Of a stretch of 64,000 nt of DNA, positions 9,531 to 18,855 are shown in pieces. Made by a program: the position numbers and the translations under genes. The stretch is from Sphingomonas sp. CBMAI 2297 (GTDB lineage Bacteria; Pseudomonadota; Alphaproteobacteria; Sphingomonadales; Sphingomonadaceae). Within the stretch, counting starts at the first letter, position 1. Each line of letters starts with the position of its first letter. The DNA is taken from contig NZ_JAPDIR010000016.1 in assembly GCF_029870595.1 (NCBI RefSeq), positions 44,149-108,148 of the forward strand, read 5' to 3'. Under the pieces are notes generated by a model. It ran no database searches. It was not told the origin of the DNA and worked only from the letters and a program-made list of their open reading frames with translations.

Positions 9531-10741
9531 AGGATCATGCCGACATCGTCGTGATCGGCGGCGGTGCGGCGGGTATCGGGGCGCTGCGCACCCTTGCCGA
9601 TGCCGGCAGGGACGTGCTGCTGCTCGAGGCGCAGGACCGGCTCGGCGGGCGCGCTCATACGGTGCATGTCGCCGGGCTGCCGATCGACCTGGGCGCGGGC
9701 TGGCTCCATTCGGCGCCCAAGAACCCCTGGGTGGCGATCGCGGAGGCCAGCGGCTTCGCGGTCTATCGGGCGCCGCCGCTCTGGGACGAGCAGTGGCGCG
9801 AGCTTGGCCTCTCGCGAACCGAACAGGCCGGCCTATGGGAAGTGTTCGACGCCTGCATGGCGGCGATGGCCGATCCTCCGGCGAGCGACCGCGCCGCGGA
9901 CCTGCTGCCGCCGGCGGGCGAATGGAACGCCGCGTTCGACGCGCTCTCGGGCTTCATCAACGGCGCGCCGATGCGCGAGATGTCGGTCGCCGACTGGCAT
10001 GCCTATGACGAAGCCGCGATCGACACGGACTGGCGAGTCGAGCAGGGCTATGGCGCGCTGGTCGCCTCCCATGCCGCGGGGCTGCCCGTGGCGCTGGCGA
10101 CGCCGGCGAGCGCGATCGACACCACCGGCAGGCGACTCCGCATCGCGACGCCCCGGGGCACGATCACCGCCGACGCCGCGATCATCACCGTCTCCACCAA
10201 CGTCCTGGCGCGCGGTGCCCTGCGCGTGCCGGGCCATGACGCGATCTTCCACGCCGCGTCCGAGCTGCCGCTCGGCCTTGCCGACAAGCTGTTCTTCGCG
10301 CTGGAGGGCGGCGAGGAGATCGACGACAATGCCCATCTGCTCGGCAATCCGCGCAGCGCGTGCACCGGCAGCTACACGCTCCGGCCCTTTGGCCGCCCGC
10401 TCGTCGAGTGCATGTTCGGCGGCGAAGGGGCGCGGGCGATGGAGAAGGAAGGGCTGAACGGCGCCGCCGACTTCGCGATCGGCGAGCTATGCCATCTGCT
10501 CGGCAGCGACTGGCGCGGGAAGCTGCGCTTCATCGCCGGCTCGGCCTGGGGCCGCGAGACGCACATCCTCGGCAGCTACAGCCACGCCGTGCCCGGCCGG
10601 CACGGCGCCCGCGCGGTGCTGCGCACTCCGGTGGACCCGCGCATCCGCTTCGCCGGCGAAGCGTGCTGCGACGGCGAATTCTCCACCGTGCACGGCGCCT
10701 ATAGCAGCGGCGTCGCGGCGGCGAAGGCGTTGCTGCCCTAG
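9527..10741 (+). CDS. FAD-dependent amine oxidase family protein
   Basis: 404 residues. The GTG at 9527 overlaps the previous stop (GTGA) and directly precedes the FAD Rossmann motif IVVIGGGAAGIGALRTLADAG, ending in LLLEAQDRLGGRAHTV, which defines the flavin monoamine oxidase/phytoene desaturase superfamily. LGAGWLHSAPKNPW is the usual amine-oxidase second motif, and the C-terminal RIRFAGEACCDGEFSTVHGAYSSG binds FAD. The substrate is unknown. Its TAG stop is shared through CTAG with the convergent monooxygenase gene. Confidence 0.85.
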   Translation: MKDHADIVVIGGGAAGIGALRTLADAGRDVLLLEAQDRLGGRAHTVHVAGLPIDLGAGWLHSAPKNPWVAIAEASGFAVYRAPPLWDEQWRELGLSRTEQAGLWEVFDACMAAMADPPASDRAADLLPPAGEWNAAFDALSGFINGAPMREMSVADWHAYDEAAIDTDWRVEQGYGALVASHAAGLPVALATPASAIDTTGRRLRIATPRGTITADAAIITVSTNVLARGALRVPGHDAIFHAASELPLGLADKLFFALEGGEEIDDNAHLLGNPRSACTGSYTLRPFGRPLVECMFGGEGARAMEKEGLNGAADFAIGELCHLLGSDWRGKLRFIAGSAWGRETHILGSYSHAVPGRHGARAVLRTPVDPRIRFAGEACCDGEFSTVHGAYSSGVAAAKALLP

Positions 10742-12204
10742 GCGGCGGCCTTGTTCGCGGGTTCGGGACTGGAGAATTCCATCTCCTGGTCGATCCCGCC
10801 GAACTTGAGGGCCATCACGTCACGGGCATAATTCTGGTTGAGCCGCCACGGCTTGCGCGTGCCCTGGCGGGGAAGCTTGTCCGCCGCGCGCTGGACATAG
10901 CCGGACGTGAAGTCGAGGAACGGCGCCTCCTCGACCGGCGCGGCCATGCGGGGCGTCACTTGCCGCATGCGGCGCTTGCGCATCGCGTTGAGCAGGCGCG
11001 TGACATAGTTGGCGGTAAGGTCGCTCTTCAGCGTCCAGCTGGCGTTGGTATAGCCGAAGGAGATCGCGAAATTGGGCACGTCGGAGAACATCATGCCCTT
11101 GTAGGTCATTGCCCTGGCGGGCTCGAAGGCCTTGCCGTCCACCCGGATCGGCATGCCACTGAACAGCTGGATCTCGAGCCCCGTCGCCGTGACGACCAGG
11201 TCCGCGTCCAGCGTCCTGCCCGAGCCGAGCGCCAACCCGGTCTCGGTGAACCGCTCGATCGTGTCGGTCACCACTTCGGCCCTGCCCTCGCGCAGCGCAG
11301 CGAACAGGTCGGCATCGGGCACCAGGCAGACGCGCTGGTCCCAGGGATTGTAGCGGGGGGTGAAATGCGTGGCGACGTCATAGTCCGGCCCCAGCTCGTC
11401 CCGGGCCATCTGGACGATCCGCTCGCGGGTCTTTTCGGGGTTCTTGCGGGCGAGGCGGAAGAAGAATTGCTGGAGCAGCACGTTCTTCCAGCGCGTGAGG
11501 CCATAGGCGGTCATCGACGGCATCCAGCCGCGCATCCAGTTGGCGAGCTTGTCCTGGGAAGGCCGCGAGACGATGTAGGTGGGCGAGCGCTGGAGCATGG
11601 TGACGTGCGCCGCCTGCTTGGCGAGCTCCGGCACCAGCGTCACCGCCGTCGCGCCGCTGCCGATCACCACGACGCGCTTGTCCTTATAGTCGATGTCGTC
11701 GGTCCAGAATTGCGGATGGACGATCCGCCCCTTGAAGTCGGCCGTCCCGGCGAAATCGGGGGTATGGCCGCGCGCATAGTTGTAATAGCCGGTGCACAGG
11801 AACAGGAAGGCGCAGGTGAAGCTCGCTTCCTCCCCGCCCCGCTCGGCGGTGACGGTCCACAGCGCGTCTTCCGTCGACCAGCTCGCTCCGGTCACCCGAG
11901 TCGAATAGCGGATATGCTCGTCGATCCCATAGTCCCGGGCCGCTTCCTCCAGATAGTTGAGGATCGATGGGCCATCGGCGATCGCCTTGCTCGCGGTCCA
12001 GGGGCGGAAGGAGAAGCCGAGCGTGAACATGTCCGAGTCCGACCGGATGCCCGGATAGCGGAACAGGTCCCAGGTGCCGCCCAGCCGCTCGCGGCCCTCG
12101 AGCACCACATAGCTGCGGTCCGGGCTGTTCGCCTGGAGATGATATGCCGCACCCACGCCGGAAATACCGGCTCCCACGATCACCACGTCGAAATGCTCGG
12201 CCAC
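10738..12204 (-). CDS. Flavin-containing, Baeyer-Villiger-type monooxygenase
   Basis: 488 residues of the class B flavoprotein monooxygenases, using NADPH, FAD and O2 to oxygenate ketones or similar substrates. The FAD motif VIVGAGISGVGAAYHL is at the N-terminus; GGTWDLFRYPGIRSDS is typical of Baeyer-Villiger enzymes; the NADPH Rossmann VVVIGSGATAV lies near residue 182. The fingerprint appears as FKGRIVHPQFWTDD, with Thr where the consensus FxGxxxHxxxW(P/D) has Pro or Asp, so substrate class is uncertain. The ribosome site GGGAGAGG precedes the ATG, with a 14-base TTACA/TGTAA palindrome just upstream suggesting TetR control. It converges on the amine oxidase gene with a shared CTAG. Confidence 0.9.
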   Translation of the reverse strand: MAEHFDVVIVGAGISGVGAAYHLQANSPDRSYVVLEGRERLGGTWDLFRYPGIRSDSDMFTLGFSFRPWTASKAIADGPSILNYLEEAARDYGIDEHIRYSTRVTGASWSTEDALWTVTAERGGEEASFTCAFLFLCTGYYNYARGHTPDFAGTADFKGRIVHPQFWTDDIDYKDKRVVVIGSGATAVTLVPELAKQAAHVTMLQRSPTYIVSRPSQDKLANWMRGWMPSMTAYGLTRWKNVLLQQFFFRLARKNPEKTRERIVQMARDELGPDYDVATHFTPRYNPWDQRVCLVPDADLFAALREGRAEVVTDTIERFTETGLALGSGRTLDADLVVTATGLEIQLFSGMPIRVDGKAFEPARAMTYKGMMFSDVPNFAISFGYTNASWTLKSDLTANYVTRLLNAMRKRRMRQVTPRMAAPVEEAPFLDFTSGYVQRAADKLPRQGTRKPWRLNQNYARDVMALKFGGIDQEMEFSSPEPANKAAA

Positions 12205-12225
12205 GCGCCTCTCCCGCCGATCTGT

Positions 12226-12239
12226 TTACACCACTGTAA
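12226..12239. promoter_or_regulatory. TetR-like operator palindrome upstream of the monooxygenase
   Basis: TTACA-CCAC-TGTAA is a perfect five-base inverted repeat with a four-base spacer, 22 bases upstream of the monooxygenase ATG. TTTACA...TGTAAA-type palindromes are common TetR-family operators. No TetR gene is in the window. Confidence 0.5.
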
Positions 12240-12257
12240 GCAGGGAAATCGACAGGC

Positions 12258-15200
12258 TCAATAATCCCGCGAATATTTGAGGCTGACGCTCGAGCCGCCA
12301 AAGGAGCCCGCCTGGGAGAGCAGGCTCAGCGTGCGGCTGAGCGATATCTCGATCTGGGTGGCGGTGAAGCCCCGCGCATCGGTGATGATCTCCACATAGA
12401 TGTCGTTGGTCAGATATTTGCCCGCCGCCAGCGCCGTGCCGCGGCCGGTCGCGTCGTCGGCGCCCAGGATGCGCAGCCGGTCGATGCCGGTCGCCGATTT
12501 GAGCTGGCCGAGCGGATTGAGCCCGCCGCCGGTGCCGCTCAGCGACTGGAGGGCCGCGGCGAGCTGGATCGCCTCGGTGGCGGAAAGGTTGGTCACATTA
12601 GTGCCGAAGAACAGGCGCGAGAGCACTTCCTCCTGCGGCAGCGCCGGCGTGGAGCTGAACGCGATCTGCGGCTGCTGCGCGGTGCCCGAGACGGTGAGGA
12701 TCGCCGTGATGCCCTCCGCGGTGGTATTCGCCTGAATGTCCACCGAGGGGTTGGTGAGCGCGGAGCCCTGGAAGCGGATGGTGCCGCGCGAGATGTCGAA
12801 GCGGCGGCTGGCGAAGCTGTAGGTGCCGCGCACGATTTCCATCGTGCCGCGAATGTCGGGCGCCAGCGTGGTGCCGCGCACCGTGATCTGCGTGCGCCAT
12901 TCCGATTCCAGGCCCATGCCGGTGACGAACAGCCGGTTGTCGGCATCGATGCGCAGGTTGAGGTCGAAATCGCCGAACGAGCGGCGGATCACGGGCGCCG
13001 GCCCCTGGTCCTCGCCGGTCGGGCTCTTGCGGCGCACGCCGGTGAGCTCGGGCACTTCGGCGGCGCCCTGGCGGATGATCTGGTAATGCGCCTCCGGGAT
13101 CGTCAGCCGCCCCTCGATCCGCGAGACCTCGGGATTCTTGGTGATGCTGATCTTGCCCGTCGCCGTCGCCCCCAATGCGTCGCTGCGCGCCAGGCGGGCA
13201 TTGTTGAGGTCCGCGGTGATCGCGATCGGATAGCCGTTGGCCGAGGACAGGCTGACCCTCCCCTGCGCGGCCACCGTGCCGTCCCCCGCCTTGGCGGTGA
13301 GCGAATTGAGGATGAACTCGTCGTTCGAAAAGGTGCCGTCCACCTGCATCGCGGTGAGTCGGGTGCCGAAATTCTCATTCTCGTAATGGAGGTTGGTCGC
13401 CCGGACGACGCCAGTGAGCCGGGGCTCCTCGACCTTGCCCGAGAAATCCGCCGCGATGCCGATCGGCCCGTCGAGCTGCTGGCCCGAAAGCCCCGCCAGC
13501 GAGAAGGGCACCGCCGCCGGCCCATTGTAGCGGATGCCGCCCGACAGCGGGGCGGCAAGCATGCGTTCGGTCCACGGCCCGGCCTCCGGGCCGAGCGGGC
13601 TCAGCGTCGCCACCACGCGGCCGATCGTGGCGTTGCCGCGCCGGATCAGCGCCCGCGCGTCGCCGCCATCGGGCAGCAGCTTGCCGACGAAGCTCACCTG
13701 CACCGGCGTCGAGAGGCTGGCCAGGCTGGCGCGGGTGAAATCGGCGATCTCGAGCCGCGCATCGGCACTGGGGAAGGCCTCGAACGAGGTCTGGGCGAAA
13801 TCAAGGCTGCCCGTCGCGGTGCCGCCGATGCCGAGATCGGGGACGAAGGCGTTGACCACCGCCAGGTCCAGGCTGTCGAGGCGCGCCTGCAGCACCATGC
13901 CCTTGCCATAGCTGCCCGCCACCCGCGCGCTGCCCTTGTCGAAATCGACCTTGGTGGGAAGCAGGTGATAGATGCCCTCGCGGATCGCGACATGCGCCGG
14001 CTGGGCGGTGCGGAACTGCACGCCGCTCCCCTGCCCCTGCACCGCCACCAGCCAGGCGTCGGGCGCGAGCCGGGCATTGGCGGCGACCTGGAACGGCACC
14101 CCCGTGGAGCCATTGGCGAAGAGCTGGGCCGTGCCGTTGCCGCCGGCATAGGCGATCTTCGCCCGGGCGGTCTTGAGCACGAAATTGCCCTGGCGCAGGT
14201 TCGCGACCTGCACATCGCCATGGATCTCCGGCGTATCGGCCAGCACCACGCTGCCGTCGATCAGCGCGCGGCCGATGGTCAGCCCCGCGGCGCCCGGGAT
14301 CTTCGCGTTGGCGGCGGTCGCCTTCACATCGGCGCGCTGCAGCTTGCCTTGCGCCGATAGCGTCGCCCGGCCCGTCACGCCCGACCCGTTGAACGCCAGT
14401 TCGCCTGCGAACGGCCCGGCCGCGGTCTGCTCGACCTTGCCGGAGACGTCCATGCCGGCGAAACGGCCCGAATTGACGTCGATCGCCAGGCGATTGCCGG
14501 TGCGCACCAGGACATCGGCGTCGAACGGCCCATAATCGGTATTGCCATTCGCCACGACCGCCCAGGCATCGCCGCGCCCGCGGATGCGCGCCTCGAGATC
14601 CACCAGTCCGATGCCCAGCCCGGGCTTCGGCGCCTTGAGCAAGATCGCGGGCGCGTTCAGCGTGCCGGTCACGCGCGCGGTGAGCGGGCCATATTGATCG
14701 GAAACCGCATCGGCATCGATCAGGATCGGTCCGGCGGGATCATAGCGGCCCGAGCCGCGCAGGACGCGGAACTGCGGCGCCTTCATCTTCACCTCGCTGA
14801 TGCTGATCACCCCCTTGGGATCGAGCACCAGGCGCGCCGACGCGACGGCGTTGCCGCCCAGGAATTCCCGTGCGCCGTCGCTGAAGATCTTCCGGGACTG
14901 GCCCGCGATGTGGCCGCGTATGCCCCAGCCGCCGCCGGGGGCGGCGAACAGCTCGGCATCGGTCTTGAGGTCAACCACCCCCACCCCGTCGATCCGATAG
15001 TCGTTCACCCGCCCCTTGAGCGCGCCGGTATAGCGCCCGCGGCCGATATCGGCGGCGACGATCGCAGTCGCATCGATCTTGTCGGAACGGATGCGGAGAT
15101 TGTCGGAGAGCAGCTGCTGGCCCGAGATCGCAAGGTCGCCGCTGACGGTCAGGTTGGTGACCAGCCCCCCAGCCGCCGCGTTGAGGCCGGAGACGCGCGC

Positions 15201-16478
15201 CGCCCGCGCCCGGATCGGCACCAGGATGCGCTTCGCGTCCACCCGCGCCCGCCCCTCGGCATAGAGCTTCTCGGCAACCGTCTCGCCAAAGCCGAGCGCG
15301 CCCGCGGCAAGCTTGTAGTCGACCACCGGCCGATCGAACGCGCCGTCCAGCGCCAGCGAGGCGTGCACCCCGCGCCCGACCAGGTTCGGCGCGATCGCCC
15401 CGGCCTTGAGCAGGATCGCATCGACCCTGAGGTCGTGGAACCGGTTATGGCCGAGATCGACCGTGCCGACCGCCTCTACCGACAGCGCGGCGGAGCGCAG
15501 CTTGACCACGCCGTCGGCGGCACGATCCGCCCATTTCGCGTCGAGGTCGAGATCGAGCCGCGGCGCCGCCAGCCGCTCGACCGGCCCCTTCATCCACACC
15601 CCGGGGTGCAGCGGCCCGCGCAGCTGGAAGCGGCCATTGGTCGCGATCAGGTCGAGATCGGCCAGCGCCGCGCCGCCCAGCGTGCCCCGGGCCTTGCCCT
15701 GCCAGCGCGCCCAATCCCCCTTGCCCGCCACCGTGAAGCCAAGCGGTGCCTCCAGCCCGGCCAGCCCGGCGACCAGCCCCCTGGCCGGCGCGTCGAGCTT
15801 CAAGTCGATATCCAGCCGGTTCTTCGCGGGCGTCGCGTCGAGCGTGAGCGCCAGCCTGTCGCCCCCCGGCACGCCGCGCGCGGCGATCGTGCCGCCGTCG
15901 AGCACGATCTGCGCGCGCCCGTCCGCGAGATGGGCCTTGCCGGCCAGCCGGCCGAGATAGCGCGCGCGGCCGTCCACTTCCCGGGCGATGTCGATCCGGG
16001 CGACGTCGAGCCTGCCCACGTCGATGGCGAGATCGGGCAGCAGCGGCGCGTTGGGATCGCCCGAGGGCTGGAGCGCCGGCAGCCGCAGCAGCTTCACTTC
16101 CGGGCTGACCAGGCTGCGCACGTCCACCCGGTTGCCCAGATAGGCGAGCGGCCGCCAGTCCATCCTGATCTCGCGCGAGCTGGCGAACACGCCCTTGGTG
16201 TCGCGCACCTGCACGTTGCGCAGGATCATCGCGCCGTAGAGCGAGCCGTCGATCCGGCCGATGCGGAAATTGAGGCCCGATTCCAGGGTGATCCCGGCGA
16301 TCTGGTCGGCGACGAAGCGGCGGCCCGGCTGGGTGTCGAGCCCCAGCACCAGCGCACCGATCGCCAGCGCCAGGCCGGCCAGCACGATCCCCGCCCATTT
16401 CGCCGCGCGCTGCCACAGGGGCCGGCGGGCCGCCCCGGCCTCGCGCGCGGGCTCCGGCGCGGAAATCTCTTCCGCCAT
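12258..16478 (-). CDS. tamB: Translocation and assembly module subunit TamB (DUF490)
   Basis: 1406-residue AsmA-superfamily bridge protein anchored in the inner membrane and spanning the periplasm. It works with TamA in outer-membrane protein or lipid transport. One membrane helix lies near residues 28-47 (GIVLAGLALAIGALVLGL). Most of the protein is beta-rich repetitive sequence expected to form a long groove. The C-terminal DUF490 domain (about 1050-1406) includes ISRGTIRFQGSALTNPSVDI and ends SLKYSRDY, an aromatic end typical of the family. Its ATG shares one base with the stop of tamA (TGATG at 16476-16480), so the two are co-translated. Confidence 0.95.
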   Translation of the reverse strand: MAEEISAPEPAREAGAARRPLWQRAAKWAGIVLAGLALAIGALVLGLDTQPGRRFVADQIAGITLESGLNFRIGRIDGSLYGAMILRNVQVRDTKGVFASSREIRMDWRPLAYLGNRVDVRSLVSPEVKLLRLPALQPSGDPNAPLLPDLAIDVGRLDVARIDIAREVDGRARYLGRLAGKAHLADGRAQIVLDGGTIAARGVPGGDRLALTLDATPAKNRLDIDLKLDAPARGLVAGLAGLEAPLGFTVAGKGDWARWQGKARGTLGGAALADLDLIATNGRFQLRGPLHPGVWMKGPVERLAAPRLDLDLDAKWADRAADGVVKLRSAALSVEAVGTVDLGHNRFHDLRVDAILLKAGAIAPNLVGRGVHASLALDGAFDRPVVDYKLAAGALGFGETVAEKLYAEGRARVDAKRILVPIRARAARVSGLNAAAGGLVTNLTVSGDLAISGQQLLSDNLRIRSDKIDATAIVAADIGRGRYTGALKGRVNDYRIDGVGVVDLKTDAELFAAPGGGWGIRGHIAGQSRKIFSDGAREFLGGNAVASARLVLDPKGVISISEVKMKAPQFRVLRGSGRYDPAGPILIDADAVSDQYGPLTARVTGTLNAPAILLKAPKPGLGIGLVDLEARIRGRGDAWAVVANGNTDYGPFDADVLVRTGNRLAIDVNSGRFAGMDVSGKVEQTAAGPFAGELAFNGSGVTGRATLSAQGKLQRADVKATAANAKIPGAAGLTIGRALIDGSVVLADTPEIHGDVQVANLRQGNFVLKTARAKIAYAGGNGTAQLFANGSTGVPFQVAANARLAPDAWLVAVQGQGSGVQFRTAQPAHVAIREGIYHLLPTKVDFDKGSARVAGSYGKGMVLQARLDSLDLAVVNAFVPDLGIGGTATGSLDFAQTSFEAFPSADARLEIADFTRASLASLSTPVQVSFVGKLLPDGGDARALIRRGNATIGRVVATLSPLGPEAGPWTERMLAAPLSGGIRYNGPAAVPFSLAGLSGQQLDGPIGIAADFSGKVEEPRLTGVVRATNLHYENENFGTRLTAMQVDGTFSNDEFILNSLTAKAGDGTVAAQGRVSLSSANGYPIAITADLNNARLARSDALGATATGKISITKNPEVSRIEGRLTIPEAHYQIIRQGAAEVPELTGVRRKSPTGEDQGPAPVIRRSFGDFDLNLRIDADNRLFVTGMGLESEWRTQITVRGTTLAPDIRGTMEIVRGTYSFASRRFDISRGTIRFQGSALTNPSVDIQANTTAEGITAILTVSGTAQQPQIAFSSTPALPQEEVLSRLFFGTNVTNLSATEAIQLAAALQSLSGTGGGLNPLGQLKSATGIDRLRILGADDATGRGTALAAGKYLTNDIYVEIITDARGFTATQIEISLSRTLSLLSQAGSFGGSSVSLKYSRDY

Positions 16479-18757
16479 CAGAAGGCCTGCCCGATCGAGA
16501 TGTAGAGCGAGACCTTGGATTCGCCCGGCTTGCGGTTGATCGGCGTCGCCACATCGACGCGGATCGGGCCGAAATTGGTGTAGAGCCGCCCGCCGATGCC
16601 CGCGCCGAAGCGGATGTTCTTGCCCGTCGGGTAGATGCCCTCATAGACTTGGCCGGCATCGATGAAGGGCACGATGCCGTAATTGCCGAAGCGATAGCGT
16701 GCCTCGATCGCGAATTCGTTGAAGCTGCGCCCGCCCACCGGCTTGCCGTCGGGCGAGCGGGGCCCGAGCTCCTGATAGCCGAAGCCCCGCACCGATCCGC
16801 CGCCGCCCGCATAATAGCGGCGCGACGGCGGCAGGTCGTCGCGCTCGATGCCCATGATCGATCCGGCGCGCGCCCGCGCGGCGATCACGATGCTGCTGGA
16901 GACCGGCTGGTAATAGGTGCCCTCGAGCATGAAGCGCGCATAGGGCCGGGCGGCGCCGCGCACCGACGTCTCCGGGCTGGCATTGGCCTTGATCCGGAAG
17001 CCGCGCGTCGGGTTCAGCAGATTGTCGGATCGGTCATAGCCCAGGAACAACGGCGCCGCCGCGATCAGCCAGGTGCCGCGATCGCGCCGGTTGCTGGCAT
17101 AGTTCCAGCGGTCCTCGTTCGCGGCGACCAGCTCGGCACCGTAGAAATAGATCCAGCGCTTCTGCCAGATCGGCGTCGAATCGCGCGAGAAGCGGAACGA
17201 GAGCGTGCCGGTATAGCTCTCATAGGCGTCGTAATCCTGGTGGTTGAGCGCGGCGGCGATCTGGAAGGTCTTGTCGCGCTGCCCGGCGTTCGAGCGGCGG
17301 AAGGTGGTGCTGAGCCCCTGTTCCTGCGTGCCGAGCACGCCCGCGACGATCAGCGCCCCTTCGGGCGGGAACAGGTTGCGATGCGTCCAGCTGCCGGTGA
17401 GCCGGATGCCCTGGCCGGTGGAATAGCCCAGCTCCGCCGCCAGCGTGCGCGGGCGGCCGGGATTCTGGCGGACGAGCAGGTCGACCACTTCGGTGCCGTC
17501 CGGCCCCGCCTCGCCCGTGCGCACCGGCTCGACCGAGACGGTCGAGAACAGGCTGGTCGCGATCATCGCCTCGCGCAGATCGTCGACGGCGCGGACATCG
17601 TAGAGCGCGCCCGGCTTGTAGCGGCGCAGCACCCGGATGTGATCGGCATCGAACGCCGGCTGGCGCACGCGGCGCCGGCGTTCCTGCCGCCGCTCGCTGC
17701 GGCTCGCGCCCGCGCCCCGCCGCGCGCCGGAATCGCCCCCAACCTCGGTACGGATATCGCCGAACACCGCGCGGGGCCCCAGCTCGATCGGCAGCGTATA
17801 GTCGCCGATATGGGTTTCCTCGTCGAGCAGGATGTCACGCTGGCCGACCTTGACGAAGGGATAGCCCTGTTGCGGCAGCCGCAGCGCGACGTTCGCCTCG
17901 GCGCCCTGCACGCGCTCAGCCTCGATCGGATCGCCGGGATTGAGGTTGAGCTCGCGCAGTAGCAGCCCGGGCGGCACGGTGGGATCGCTCGCCACCTTCA
18001 CGTCGCCCAGGCGATACAGCGGGCCGGCCGTGGCGCTGATCGTCGCGCGCACGGTGCCCGGCGTCTGCGGGTTCTGGTCCACGGTCGAGACCGCGGTGGC
18101 ATCGTAATAGCCACGCGACTGGAGCAGGCGGATCGCGAGGCGCTCGTCCTCCCGCGCGCGCGCCGCGACCATCGCGGTGTTCGCCGCGCGCCCGCCGCCA
18201 TTTTCCAGCGCCGAGAGATTCTCGAACAGGCCCGCGAGCCCGACCGCCGAGAGCCCCTCCTCGTGCGTGGTGTAGCGGATCGTCACCGATTTCTTGTCGG
18301 CGACCTTGTCCTCCACCGGCGGCTCGACCTTGAACTCGGCGAGGGGCGGCAGCGGCCGCGCGAATTCGGGATCCTCGGCCGGCGCCGCCGCGAAGCTCTC
18401 CTCGGCCTGTTGCCGCACTTGCTGCGCAGCCTGGCCCTGGGTGACGGGCGCCGGCATGGGCGTGGGTGTGCCGGTAGGCGACGGCATCGCCTCCAGCGGC
18501 GCGTTGATATCGCCCTCGATCTTCGGCATCGCCGCCTCGAACTGGGCATCGGGAACGATCGGGCTCTCGTCGACCGGCGCCACCCGCACCGTGCCGTCCT
18601 GCGCGGGCGCTGGAGCCGCGGCAGGCGCGGGCGCGGGTCCCGAAGGCGGCGCGCCCTGCCCCGGCTTGGGATCCGAGACCTGCGCATGCGCAAGGCCCGG
18701 CACGCATGCCGTGCCGGCGAGCGCCGCCAGCCAAATCCGCTTCACCCCTCTACGCAA
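16478..18757 (-). CDS. tamA: Translocation and assembly module subunit TamA (BamA/Omp85 family)
   Basis: 759-residue outer-membrane Omp85 protein. Residues 1-26 are an export signal; 30-150 are an unusually long Pro/Ala-rich, low-complexity segment; about 155-395 are POTRA-like domains; the rest is a 16-strand barrel ending SLYISIGQAF with terminal Phe as the assembly signal. YYAGGGGSVRGFGYQELGP is the conserved loop-6 VRGF motif. Residues 341-366 form an Arg-rich insert (RSERRQERRRRVRQ) within the POTRA region that I would not expect in TamA. It is the first gene of tamA-tamB. BamA is excluded because tamB follows directly. Confidence 0.93.
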   Translation of the reverse strand: MRRGVKRIWLAALAGTACVPGLAHAQVSDPKPGQGAPPSGPAPAPAAAPAPAQDGTVRVAPVDESPIVPDAQFEAAMPKIEGDINAPLEAMPSPTGTPTPMPAPVTQGQAAQQVRQQAEESFAAAPAEDPEFARPLPPLAEFKVEPPVEDKVADKKSVTIRYTTHEEGLSAVGLAGLFENLSALENGGGRAANTAMVAARAREDERLAIRLLQSRGYYDATAVSTVDQNPQTPGTVRATISATAGPLYRLGDVKVASDPTVPPGLLLRELNLNPGDPIEAERVQGAEANVALRLPQQGYPFVKVGQRDILLDEETHIGDYTLPIELGPRAVFGDIRTEVGGDSGARRGAGASRSERRQERRRRVRQPAFDADHIRVLRRYKPGALYDVRAVDDLREAMIATSLFSTVSVEPVRTGEAGPDGTEVVDLLVRQNPGRPRTLAAELGYSTGQGIRLTGSWTHRNLFPPEGALIVAGVLGTQEQGLSTTFRRSNAGQRDKTFQIAAALNHQDYDAYESYTGTLSFRFSRDSTPIWQKRWIYFYGAELVAANEDRWNYASNRRDRGTWLIAAAPLFLGYDRSDNLLNPTRGFRIKANASPETSVRGAARPYARFMLEGTYYQPVSSSIVIAARARAGSIMGIERDDLPPSRRYYAGGGGSVRGFGYQELGPRSPDGKPVGGRSFNEFAIEARYRFGNYGIVPFIDAGQVYEGIYPTGKNIRFGAGIGGRLYTNFGPIRVDVATPINRKPGESKVSLYISIGQAF

Positions 18758-18808
18758 CTGGCTCCCTTTCGAGCCGCATCCCTAGACCGGCCCTCTCGCC
18801 AGCGTAAC

Positions 18809-18829
18809 GACCCAAATGCGCTTTGGGTC
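18809..18829 (-). terminator. Hairpin between glcB and tamA
   Basis: GACCCAAA (18809-18816) and TTTGGGTC (18822-18829) form a perfect eight-base stem with a five-base loop, 27 bases past the glcB stop. A T-rich run flanks it only on the plus strand. It probably ends or protects the glcB message before tamA. Confidence 0.45.
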
Positions 18830-18855
18830 CGCACTTTTACGAAAGCCCAGGAAAT

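Noticed and set aside
14694..16505. Long plus-strand open frame opposite tamB
   Set aside because: Shadow frame; no motifs, no ribosome site.
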